Shown: one piece after another, positions 1-7,524 of the stretch
Numbering within the stretch: the stretch's first letter is position 1
Layout of the letters: each line of letters opens with the position of its first letter
Assembly: GCA_031280915.1 (NCBI GenBank)
Contig: JAITGC010000078.1
Coordinates: forward strand, 116,069 to 149,153
Origin: Desulfovibrio sp.
GTDB taxonomy: Bacteria; Desulfobacterota; Desulfovibrionia; Desulfovibrionales; Desulfovibrionaceae
Length of the DNA: 33,085 bases
Direction of reading: 5' to 3'
Position numbers and translations under genes: made by a program
Notes under the pieces: model-generated
Databases searched by the model: none
Seen by the model: the letters and a program-made list of their open reading frames with translations, nothing else
Told to the model about the DNA's origin: nothing

Positions 1-488
1 TCGCCCTTTTGCCGATTGTCGCCATAGCTGTTTTTGATGTCTGGCAGTCCCGCTATGCCTATAGCGAAAGCATCAAAATGACCAAGGATGAAGTCAAGGA
101 CGAGCGCAAGCAGTCCGAAGGCGATCCGCTCATCAAAAGCAAGCAGCGCCAGAAAATGATGCAGGTTATGAGCAAGCGCATGCTGCGCGATGTTCCCAAG
201 GCCGATGTGGTGATCACAAACCCGACGCATATCGCCGTTGCTTTGCGTTACAACAGCGGCGAAGCGCCTGCTCCTGTGGTGCTTGCCAAGGGCGTGGACC
301 ATCTTGCGGAAAAAATCAAGGAAGTTGCCCGGGAGCACAAGATTCCCATTCGGGAAAACGTGCCTTTGGCACGGGCTTTGTATAAAGCTGTGGACATAGG
401 CGAGATGATTCCCGAGGAACTCTACAAGGCTGTGGCGGCGGTGCTTGCAAGTGTCTGGAAACTCAAGCCGAATATAAGGCGGATGTGA
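1..488 (+). CDS. flhB: FlhB, flagellar type III export switch protein (3' part)
   Basis: This is the C-terminal part of FlhB, open at the left edge of the window; the upstream codons continue in frame without a start, and the TTG listed as a start is internal. FlhB is the inner-membrane export-gate component that switches substrate class from rod/hook to filament. The end of the last membrane segment (LLPIVAIAVFDVW) is followed by the charged linker and the cytoplasmic domain with the self-cleavage motif NPTH at nt 219-230, where the family cuts between N and P. The KSKQRQKMM and IRENVPLARALYK stretches are also typical. flhA follows after 46 bases, the usual pairing. Only the C-terminal 160 or so residues are visible, so nothing can be said about the N-terminal membrane domain. 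Confidence 0.97.
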   Translation, partial: ALLPIVAIAVFDVWQSRYAYSESIKMTKDEVKDERKQSEGDPLIKSKQRQKMMQVMSKRMLRDVPKADVVITNPTHIAVALRYNSGEAPAPVVLAKGVDHLAEKIKEVAREHKIPIRENVPLARALYKAVDIGEMIPEELYKAVAAVLASVWKLKPNIRRM

Positions 489-534
489 TGGCGCTCCGCC
501 GTTTTGATAAAAATTTTTGTGAGGTGTCAGAAAA

Positions 535-2631
535 ATGGCGTCAGTAACTCTTCCGCAATTGGACTACAGCCGGTTCTCCAAACATGGAGACATCGCGCTG
601 GCCGTCGGTGTGGTGGTCATTCTCTTTGTCATGCTGATCCCCCTGCCGACTTTTTTTCTGGACATCATGCTCTGCGTGAGCATCTCCATTTCGCTCCTTG
701 TGCTCGTCACCACCATGTTTATGACATCCCCTCTTGAGTTCAGCATCTTCCCCTCGCTTCTCCTGGTCACAACGCTGCTCAGGCTTGCGCTCAACGTGGC
801 CTCCACGCGTCTTATCCTGCTCAACGGCGATATGGGCGTGGACGCGGCGGGCAATGTCATCCGGGCCTTCGGGGAATTCGTCGTCGGCGGCAGTTATGTT
901 GTCGGCGGCGTCATTTTTATGATTCTTTTTATTCTGAACAAGGTCGTCATCACCTCGGGCACGTCGCGCATCGCGGAAGTGGCGGCGCGTTTCACCCTGG
1001 ACGCCATGCCCGGTAAACAGATGGCCATTGAGGCGGATTTGAATGCCGGGCTTATTGATGAGGAAGAAGCCAACGCCCGCCGCCAGGGGCTGCGCAAGGA
1101 AGCCGATTTTTACGGAGCGATGGACGGCGCGTGCAAATTCGTGGCCGGCGACGTCAACGCCGGCATGTTGATCACCCTGGTCAACCTTGTGGGCGGGATC
1201 ATCATCGGAGTCGCGCAGAAGGACATGGATTGGAATATGGCCCTGACGACGTATTCCCTGCTGACCATCGGCGATGGCCTGGTTTCCACCATTCCCTCGA
1301 TTATTGTGTCCACGGGCACGGGTTTGCTGGTTTCGCGCGCCGCCTCGGAAGCCAAAATGGGCGAGGAATTTCTCGCCCAGCTCACTTTCAACAGCCGCGC
1401 GCTTCAACTCGTCTCCGGCGTACTTTTGCTTTTTGCCCTGACTCCCGGCCTTCCCGCGATTCCGTTTCTCGTGCTTTCGGGGGGCCTTATGTTGGCGGCG
1501 CGTCTGGCCGCGAGCGACGACGAAAACCAGAAGGCGGCTTCGGCCAAAAAAGCCAAAAGCAAGGCCGGGACAACGGCCGACACGCCGGAGGAGGTTCAGG
1601 CCCTTCTGCCCCTTGACGCCCTCGAACTGGAACTTGGCTACGGGCTTATCCCTCTCGTTGATGAGGAGCAAAGCGGCAATCTGCTGGCGCGCATACGTTC
1701 CATCCGGCGGCAGTTCGCCCTGGATATGGGAGTGGTTGTGCCCTCCCTCCACCTGCGCGACAATCTGCAATTGAAGCCCGGCCAGTACGCGCTTTTGATC
1801 AAGGGCAACCAGGTCGCTTCGGCGGAAATCCTGGTGGACCATTTTCTGGCCATGGATCCCGGCAATGTGACGACGCGGATTTCAGGCGTTGAAACCCGTG
1901 AACCCGCATTCAACCTGCCGGCGATCTGGATTCCGGACAGCAGGCGCGAGGAGGCCATGCTGGCCGGCTATACTGTGGTGGATCCCGCAACGGTTATCGC
2001 CACGCACCTCACGGAAGTTTTCAAGCGGCATTTGTCCGATTTCCTGGATCGCCAAGCCGTTCAAGGTCTGTTGGACACCCTTGCCAAACATTCGCCCAAG
2101 GCTGTTGAGGATCTTGTGCCGGGCGTCATCTCCCTTGGCGCCGTGCAAAAGGTGCTTCAATTCCTGGTGCGTGAAAATGTGAGCATACGCGATATGCTCA
2201 CCATTATGGAGACGCTGGCCGACGTCGCTCCCGGCGTCAAAAATCCCGACATGCTGGCCGAATACGTGCGGGAAAAACTTTCGCGTTCCATTATCCGGCC
2301 TTATCTGGACAGCCAGGGCACCCTGCCGGTGCTGACGCTGAACGCCAATGCCGAGCGCATGATACAGGAAGGCATCCGCCAGACGGACAATGGCGCGCCC
2401 TTTCTTTCGCTCAATCCGGCTGCGGCGCAGCGCTTGGTGCAGAATGTCGGCAGCGCCGTCGAAAGCGCCGTCAATACCGACGGGCAGCCCGTGCTGCTGG
2501 CAAATCCCTTGCTGCGGCCGCATCTGGCGCAACTGATCGTCCGTTTTCTCCCCACAGTCGCCGTGATTTCGCAGGCGGAAATTCCTCCCGACATACGCTT
2601 GCAGGCTGTGGGTACCATTGGCGTTGATTAA
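535..2631 (+). CDS. flhA: FlhA, flagellar export gate protein
   Basis: A 698-residue protein of normal FlhA length. FlhA forms the nonameric export-gate ring in the inner membrane and takes part in proton-motive-force-driven export and in docking of export chaperones. The N-terminal half (about 1-330) has several hydrophobic segments and the highly conserved FHIPEP-family block around residues 60-85 (FPSLLLVTTLLRLALNVAST). The C-terminal half (about 355-698) is the soluble export-substrate docking domain. Between them lies a Lys/Ala-rich linker (AASAKKAKSKAG). A GAGGTG ribosome site lies 8 bases before the ATG. It follows flhB closely. A weak hairpin (TGCCGT-7-ACGGCA, nt 2663-2681) lies in the gap to flhF but lacks a T-run, so read-through into flhF is likely. 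Confidence 0.98.
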   Translation: MASVTLPQLDYSRFSKHGDIALAVGVVVILFVMLIPLPTFFLDIMLCVSISISLLVLVTTMFMTSPLEFSIFPSLLLVTTLLRLALNVASTRLILLNGDMGVDAAGNVIRAFGEFVVGGSYVVGGVIFMILFILNKVVITSGTSRIAEVAARFTLDAMPGKQMAIEADLNAGLIDEEEANARRQGLRKEADFYGAMDGACKFVAGDVNAGMLITLVNLVGGIIIGVAQKDMDWNMALTTYSLLTIGDGLVSTIPSIIVSTGTGLLVSRAASEAKMGEEFLAQLTFNSRALQLVSGVLLLFALTPGLPAIPFLVLSGGLMLAARLAASDDENQKAASAKKAKSKAGTTADTPEEVQALLPLDALELELGYGLIPLVDEEQSGNLLARIRSIRRQFALDMGVVVPSLHLRDNLQLKPGQYALLIKGNQVASAEILVDHFLAMDPGNVTTRISGVETREPAFNLPAIWIPDSRREEAMLAGYTVVDPATVIATHLTEVFKRHLSDFLDRQAVQGLLDTLAKHSPKAVEDLVPGVISLGAVQKVLQFLVRENVSIRDMLTIMETLADVAPGVKNPDMLAEYVREKLSRSIIRPYLDSQGTLPVLTLNANAERMIQEGIRQTDNGAPFLSLNPAAAQRLVQNVGSAVESAVNTDGQPVLLANPLLRPHLAQLIVRFLPTVAVISQAEIPPDIRLQAVGTIGVD

Positions 2632-2731
2632 AAAATTTGGCCCTGATTTTGCATAAATATTTTGCCGTTCACGAGACGGCATAAAATGCGCAAAGGACGG
2701 CTTGCTCCGTCACGAGGCAAAGGAAAGGCTC

Positions 2732-3778
2732 ATGCAGGTCAAAACATTCACCGGCGGAACTTCACAGGAAATACTGGCCAGAATAAAAGCGGAAATGGGG
2801 CCGGACGCCGTTATTTTGAGCAATCGCACCTACAGCGAAAACGGCGCCGTCATTCATGAGATTGCCGCCGGCATCGACAGGGACGCGTCTGAAAATGCGG
2901 TTCGGGACAAGGGAAGCCCTGGCCTGAGTGAATGGCAGAAGGAATGGCTGCAGATTAAAAATCAGATTTTCGCCTTGATGAAGCCAGCTATACAGCTTGA
3001 GCGGCTGACGCCGCGTCAGCGCGTCGCCCTGGAATATTTGCAGCGGGAGGGCGCTTCAGACGCGGTTATCGTGGAGTTGTACAACCGTTTGCTGGCCGCA
3101 TCCGGCGCATCTGTGCTGGAATGCCTGTATGCCATGGTGGCGGTTAAAGCATGGGGAAGCGCCCATTGGCGGCAGCGCATGCATATTGTCACCGGCCCCT
3201 TTGGCAGCGGAAAAACGACAACTGCCCTCCGTTTTGCCCTGCATCTGCGCAAAGAAGAACCGGATGCCCGTATCGCCTTTATCAATGCGGATTGTTTGCG
3301 CGGCAACGGCAGACTTGTTCTGCGCCATTGGGCCGAACTTTCCAACTTTGCTTATATCGAAGCTCCTGACGGGCCTTCCATGGAGCGGGCGATTGCCGCC
3401 TGCAAGGAAATGAGCGCTGTTTTTATTGACGCGCCCGGTTTGTCCGGTGAACGAAATTTTGCGAAATGGCGGGAAGAGATGGGCCTTGTTGCTGAGGACA
3501 TCGCCGCGCATGTGACGCTTTCCCCATTTTTTGACGCCACCCAGAACAAGGCCTTTTTGCAGCGTTATAAAAGTGACGGCCCGTCCGGCATTGTCTGGAC
3601 AAAGCTGGATGAGGCCGAGTGTTTCGGCAATATTGTCAATATGGCTTGCGCGGGCGGCATGCCCATAACGGCGCTTTCCTTTGGTGCGCAACTCAAGGAA
3701 AGTCTCGTGCCCGCCACAGAGGCACTGATCTGGCGTTTGATTTTCAAACGGCAGATTCCCGGCCAAACAGCGCAGTAA
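2732..3778 (+). CDS. flhF: FlhF, SRP-type GTPase for flagellar placement
   Basis: A 348-residue SRP/FtsY-class GTPase. FlhF recruits the first flagellar basal-body parts to the cell pole in polarly flagellated bacteria and works with FlhG. The start was moved from the track's 2702 to the ATG at 2732 because AAGGAAAGG lies just upstream and the protein then begins MQVKTFTGG, the usual FlhF N-terminus. The GTPase domain has a P-loop GPFGSGKTTT at about 155-164, a G3-like DAPG at 233-236 where DTAG is more usual, and TKLDE at 290-294. The B and N domains precede it. It is followed by flhG after 19 bases. The altered G3 could affect hydrolysis but this is inference. Confidence 0.95.
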   Translation: MQVKTFTGGTSQEILARIKAEMGPDAVILSNRTYSENGAVIHEIAAGIDRDASENAVRDKGSPGLSEWQKEWLQIKNQIFALMKPAIQLERLTPRQRVALEYLQREGASDAVIVELYNRLLAASGASVLECLYAMVAVKAWGSAHWRQRMHIVTGPFGSGKTTTALRFALHLRKEEPDARIAFINADCLRGNGRLVLRHWAELSNFAYIEAPDGPSMERAIAACKEMSAVFIDAPGLSGERNFAKWREEMGLVAEDIAAHVTLSPFFDATQNKAFLQRYKSDGPSGIVWTKLDEAECFGNIVNMACAGGMPITALSFGAQLKESLVPATEALIWRLIFKRQIPGQTAQ

Positions 3779-3797
3779 AACTATTGGGAGAGAACAA

Positions 3798-4613
3798 ATG
3801 AACGGCGCGTTTCCCCTGGTATTTTCCGTTACTTCCGGCAAAGGCGGTGTCGGTAAGACGAATATTTCCGTCAATCTGGCGGTTTGCCTGGCAAGGCTCG
3901 GCAAGCGCGTTGTTCTGCTGGACGCCGACCTAGGCTTGGCCAACGTGGATGTGCTGCTGGGCCTTACCCCGTCAAAAAATATTTTTCATCTGCTGGAGGG
4001 GGAAGCGCCGCTGCACGAGGTGCTTTTCCCGACGCCCTACGGTTTTTCCATTCTTCCGGCCTCATCCGGCATGGCCGAATTGTGCGCTCTTTCCAGGGGG
4101 CAGAAATTTGAACTTCTGGATGCGCTGGACGAAATGGGCAATGACATTGACTGTCTTATAGTGGATACCGGCGCCGGCATCGGCGACAACGTGCTGTATT
4201 TTAACCAGGCCGTACAAAGAAGACTTGTCGTCTTGACGCCTGAGCCGACGTCGCTTACCGACGGCTACGCCCTCATCAAATCGCTCAAGCAGAATCATGC
4301 CGTCGAGCAGTTTGACGTTTGCATCAACATGTCTTCAGACGTGAAAACAGCCAAGGATGTGTTCACGCGGCTTTACAACGCCTGCGATCATTTTTTGAGC
4401 GGCATTTCCCTGGACATTGCCGGCATTATACCGCGCGATCCCGAAGTCCGCAGGGCTGTGGTGCGCCAGATGCCCTTTACTGTCGACAATGGGCAGACCC
4501 CGGCCGCCAAGGCTGTGGCGGCCCTGGCGAAGACCGTTTCGGATTGGGAGATTCCGGCCAATCAGGACGGTAACATCAAGATATTCTGGAAAAAATTTCT
4601 CGGATTGGGATAG
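3798..4613 (+). CDS. flhG: FlhG (MinD-like ATPase), flagellar number regulator
   Basis: A 271-residue ParA/MinD-family ATPase. FlhG (also called YlxH, FleN or MinD2) limits flagellar number and stimulates FlhF GTPase. The deviant Walker A motif is GKGGVGKT at residues 14-21, and DADLGLANVD and the Walker-B-like LIVDTGAGIG follow. A GGGAGAG ribosome site precedes the ATG. Many FlhG proteins carry an N-terminal DQAxxLR-type segment that activates FlhF; here only 13 residues precede the Walker loop and no such segment is seen, nor is an upstream in-frame start offered by the track. Position between flhF and fliA fixes the assignment over cell-division MinD. Confidence 0.94.
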   Translation: MNGAFPLVFSVTSGKGGVGKTNISVNLAVCLARLGKRVVLLDADLGLANVDVLLGLTPSKNIFHLLEGEAPLHEVLFPTPYGFSILPASSGMAELCALSRGQKFELLDALDEMGNDIDCLIVDTGAGIGDNVLYFNQAVQRRLVVLTPEPTSLTDGYALIKSLKQNHAVEQFDVCINMSSDVKTAKDVFTRLYNACDHFLSGISLDIAGIIPRDPEVRRAVVRQMPFTVDNGQTPAAKAVAALAKTVSDWEIPANQDGNIKIFWKKFLGLG

Positions 4614-4731
4614 CGTTGCGGCATAGCGATCCGCGGACATCCCATTCGGATACTGTCGCGGCCGGGCTGGCGGGCCAGGGCTGAGCGGCGGACACATAAG
4701 GGAGAAGAGGCAAAATCGGAAGGGTAGTTGT

Positions 4732-5532
4732 ATGAAAACCTGCACAGAGCAGGCGCAGCGGGAGTATCCGTGGGATGCGCTGGAAACCGGCATGACCGTA
4801 TGGGAGGATTTTCCTCCGGCGGAGCAGGAGGCCGTTGTACGGCACTACGCGCCGAAAATCCGCTTTCTCGCATTGCGGCTCAAGGCGAAACTGCCTCGTA
4901 GCGTGGAATTGGGGGAACTCATCAGTTCCGGTACGCTGGGGCTTATGGAAGCGTTGGGGAAATTCAAGGCCCAGTTGGGCATACGTTTTGAAACGTATGC
5001 CGAAAGTCGTATCCGGGGGGCCATGCTGGATGAACTGCGCCGCCTTGATTGGTTTCCGCGTTCTTTGCGCCAGCGCATCCGCGCGCTGGATGAGGCCATG
5101 CGCCAGATTGAGCATGAACACGGCCGACAGGCCACAGAGGAAGAATTGCATGACCTGACGGGGCTTGACGTCCGCGACATACGCCAGGGGCTGGAGGCGC
5201 TGCAGAATCAGCTCTGGCTTTCCCTTGACGCCATCCAGGATACGGTTTCGGGCGAGATCCAGGAAAGCGGCGGCGAGCCGTACAGCGTGACCGCGTCCCG
5301 GGAGCTTGTCGAAAAAGTTGCCTCACTCATTGACAGATTGACACCAAGGGAGAAAATGGTACTCTCCTTATATTATACCGACGAATTGACCATGCGTGAG
5401 ACCGCCGAAATTTTGGGCATCACAGAGGGTCGCGTTTCCCAATTGCATACACAGGCCCTGAATCGTCTGCGCAAAGAATTTGTCAGCCGTTACGGTTATA
5501 TTGATGAAAGTTTTGTAACAAATGTATGTTAA
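4732..5532 (+). CDS. fliA: FliA, sigma-28 flagellar sigma factor
   Basis: A 266-residue alternative sigma factor of the FliA/SigD type, which directs RNA polymerase to late flagellar and chemotaxis promoters. Region 2 reads LISSGTLGLMEAL...FETYAESRIRGAMLDELR, followed by the diagnostic LDWFPRSLRQRI. Region 4 near the C-terminus holds a helix-turn-helix (TMRETAEILGITEGRVSQLH). A GGAAGGG ribosome site lies 7 bases before the ATG. The gap of 118 bases after flhG has no gene; no clear terminator was seen in it. cheY follows after 12 bases, so the two are co-transcribed. Confidence 0.97.
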   Translation: MKTCTEQAQREYPWDALETGMTVWEDFPPAEQEAVVRHYAPKIRFLALRLKAKLPRSVELGELISSGTLGLMEALGKFKAQLGIRFETYAESRIRGAMLDELRRLDWFPRSLRQRIRALDEAMRQIEHEHGRQATEEELHDLTGLDVRDIRQGLEALQNQLWLSLDAIQDTVSGEIQESGGEPYSVTASRELVEKVASLIDRLTPREKMVLSLYYTDELTMRETAEILGITEGRVSQLHTQALNRLRKEFVSRYGYIDESFVTNVC

Positions 5533-5544
5533 GGAGATGCCGAC

Positions 5545-5925
5545 ATGCCCTTTAATCCCAATATGCGTGTTCTTGTTGTGGATGATTTTTCCACAATGCG
5601 GCGCATTGTCCGTAACATTCTGCGTCAGTTGGGTTTCAACAACGTTGTTGAGGCGGATGACGGCACAACGGCGTGGGAGACTCTCAACCGCGAGAAGATA
5701 GATTTTATCGTCTCTGACTGGAATATGCCCCAGATGACGGGCATTGAGCTTTTGCGCAAGGTGCGGGCGAGCGAGCAGTTCGCCAATACCCCCTTTCTTA
5801 TGGTTACCGCCGAGGCTCAGCAGGAAAATATCCTTGAGGCCGTGCAGGCCAAGGTGTCCAATTATATCGTCAAGCCCTTTACCGCTGATACCATGAAACA
5901 GAAGATTGACAAGATATTCCCGTAA
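5545..5925 (+). CDS. cheY: CheY-type single-domain response regulator
   Basis: A 126-residue stand-alone receiver domain, the size of CheY. The acidic pocket is D13/D14 (VVDDFS), the phosphoacceptor is D58 in SDWNMP, the switch residue is T88 (MVTAEA) and the conserved lysine is K110 (IVKPF). Phospho-CheY binds the flagellar switch and changes rotation. A strong AAGGAG ribosome site overlaps the end of fliA. Its place between fliA and fliL supports a motility role over another receiver function. No output domain is present. Confidence 0.95.
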   Translation: MPFNPNMRVLVVDDFSTMRRIVRNILRQLGFNNVVEADDGTTAWETLNREKIDFIVSDWNMPQMTGIELLRKVRASEQFANTPFLMVTAEAQQENILEAVQAKVSNYIVKPFTADTMKQKIDKIFP

Positions 5926-5957
5926 GCCTGTTTCCCCGCTGAAATCTGGAGCAAGAT

Positions 5958-6647
5958 GTGGCAGACGAAACCGCAGTCAAAGAAGCTCCGGCGGCTGATG
6001 AAGTACAGGTCGCGGAGCGCGCGGCCCTGATAGAGAAAAAAGTTCAGCTTGATCTTGACGACGCCCCCTTTTTGCAGGAGGAGTCAAAAAACGTTCCGGC
6101 AGCGCGGGAGGAAGGCGCCACGAAGCCGGCCGCGTCCGGCGAAACAGCGGAAGCGGCTGCCCCGAAGCAGGGAATGGGCCGGAAAAAGCTCATTATTTTG
6201 GCGGCTGGCGCGATTTTTTTGCTTTTGGCGGCTTTGGCCGTCGTATGGTGGTTTTTTCTGCGCCGGCCTCCCCCTCCTCCGGTCGAGGCCGCCAAGCCCG
6301 AGGTCATCGTTGTCCCCTCAAAACCAGCGACACAGGCCGCGCCGGATTATACCAAGGAATTTTCGTCTTTTCTCGTATATCACCCTGATGACAAGGGGAA
6401 AGGACGCTTTCTCGTCTGCAAATTCACCACTCTGACCAAGGCTCAGGGTTTGAGTCGTGAGATGGATCAGAAAATGCTTCCTCTGCGGGATGCCCTTTAT
6501 TACTATCTCAACAGTAAATCACCTGAATATTTGATAAACTCCAAAAATATTCCTGCCATCAAAAAGGATTTGACGGCTGTCATCAATAACTACCTTGTGC
6601 AAGGACAAGTTGAGGATATATTGTTTGAAAGCTATCTGAGCGAATGA
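5958..6647 (+). CDS. fliL: FliL, flagellar basal-body-associated protein
   Basis: A 229-residue FliL-family protein. FliL is a bitopic inner-membrane protein that surrounds or supports the stator units. The start is GTG at 5958 with TGGAG a few bases upstream; the overlapping ATG at 5956 is out of frame. Residues 1-75 form an unusually long acidic/Ala-rich cytoplasmic tail. One membrane helix follows (LIILAAGAIFLLLAALAVVW), then a proline run (RRPPPPPVEA) and the periplasmic FliL domain (FSSFLVYHPDD...LPLRDALYYYLNSKSPEYL). The proline run likely acts as a stalk. It sits in the flagellar operon directly after cheY. Confidence 0.9.
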   Translation: MADETAVKEAPAADEVQVAERAALIEKKVQLDLDDAPFLQEESKNVPAAREEGATKPAASGETAEAAAPKQGMGRKKLIILAAGAIFLLLAALAVVWWFFLRRPPPPPVEAAKPEVIVVPSKPATQAAPDYTKEFSSFLVYHPDDKGKGRFLVCKFTTLTKAQGLSREMDQKMLPLRDALYYYLNSKSPEYLINSKNIPAIKKDLTAVINNYLVQGQVEDILFESYLSE

Positions 6648-6738
6648 TTCCACAGGCGGGCATTGACTGACGCCGTGTTCGCAAATACAGTGGAGGCAGA
6701 CGGCTGTTTCGTGACCGGCGCGTAGCGGGGGAATTATT

Positions 6739-7065
6739 GTGAGTATGGACGCCACCATGGCTGTGCTCTATGCCCAGACGGCCCTGGCCGCGCCTTTCGC
6801 CAATTCCGCTGCGGTGGCGCCGCAGGCGGCCCTTGCGATGTCGCGGGTGCTTGCCGCTGAAATGGCCAAGCAAGAGCGGCAGCATGTTGAAAAATCAGAA
6901 AAAACGGATGGGGCCACAGTTTCCGATGGGGGCGGAGAAAGACGGCCGCCTCTGTTTGGCAGCCGTCGGGCTGGGCGCGTACGGCGCGACGCTGAGATCG
7001 ACGAAGACCAGCGGGGGGCCGCCTTGTCGCCCTTGGTGGGAAACCTTTTGAACATAAAAATATGA
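6739..7065 (+). CDS. Small hypothetical protein in the flagellar cluster
   Basis: A 108-residue protein I do not recognise. The start is GTG at 6739 with GCGGGGGA upstream; an ATG two codons later is possible. The N-terminal half is Ala-rich and probably helical (AVLYAQTALAAPFANSAAVA), the middle is charged and low-complexity (RRPPLFGSRRAGRVRR), and it ends in SPLVGNLLNIKI, which resembles the short hydrophobic tails of small flagellar-cluster proteins. No membrane segment or signal peptide. It lies between fliL and a SwrB-like gene, 91 bases after fliL and 20 bases before the next, so it is probably part of the same transcript. Codon use matches the neighbours. A motility link is inferred only from position. 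Confidence 0.6.
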   Translation: MSMDATMAVLYAQTALAAPFANSAAVAPQAALAMSRVLAAEMAKQERQHVEKSEKTDGATVSDGGGERRPPLFGSRRAGRVRRDAEIDEDQRGAALSPLVGNLLNIKI

Positions 7066-7085
7066 TCCGGTGTGCGCGTTAACCC

Positions 7086-7517
7086 ATGACAGAAACAATT
7101 TCCCTTATTGCCATCGGCCTTCTCGTTCTGTTTGAGCTTGTTGTATTGACGGGAATTTTCTTTTTTTTCACAAGATTCCGTCGCTCTGAAGCCCTTCTCA
7201 CCACGCTTCAGGGCAATCAGGACGCCCTGCTTGCCCGCATAGAAATGAATGCCCGCCTGGAGCGTGAAATCGTGGCGAGTTTCGCCCAGCGGCAGGCGGA
7301 ATTGCGTAATCTTGACGAAAAACTGGAGGAAAGGGCCAAGGAGCTTCGTCGCCTTCTGCAACAGGCGGAGGAAATACGCCGTTCCCCCCAGTTCTTGCGT
7401 GAGATTATTTTGAATGGCCGCCGGAAGGGGCTTTCCAGCCAGCAGATTGCCAAAAACGCCGGCCTCGGCGTGGATGAGGTGGAACTTATCCTTACTCAAT
7501 CAGCGGGCGATGAGTGA
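7086..7517 (+). CDS. Membrane-anchored coiled-coil protein, SwrB/DUF6115-like
   Basis: A 143-residue protein with one N-terminal membrane helix (residues 5-29), a long charged coiled coil (about 45-105, rich in Leu/Glu/Arg heptads) and a short C-terminal module, ILNGRRKGLSSQQIAKNAGL followed by GVDEVELIL, that looks like a small helix-turn-helix. This layout matches SwrB of Bacillus and the DUF6115/DUF2802-type proteins found at the ends of flagellar operons, where SwrB promotes basal-body maturation. The family match is judged by eye. The next gene starts within or just after its stop codon (ATG 7510 overlaps, ATG 7525 does not), so translation of the two may be coupled. Confidence 0.75.
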   Translation: MTETISLIAIGLLVLFELVVLTGIFFFFTRFRRSEALLTTLQGNQDALLARIEMNARLEREIVASFAQRQAELRNLDEKLEERAKELRRLLQQAEEIRRSPQFLREIILNGRRKGLSSQQIAKNAGLGVDEVELILTQSAGDE

Positions 7518-7524
7518 AGGCGGC

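Noticed and set aside
504-737. 77-residue ORF overlapping the flhA start
   Set aside because: Out-of-frame shadow of flhA.
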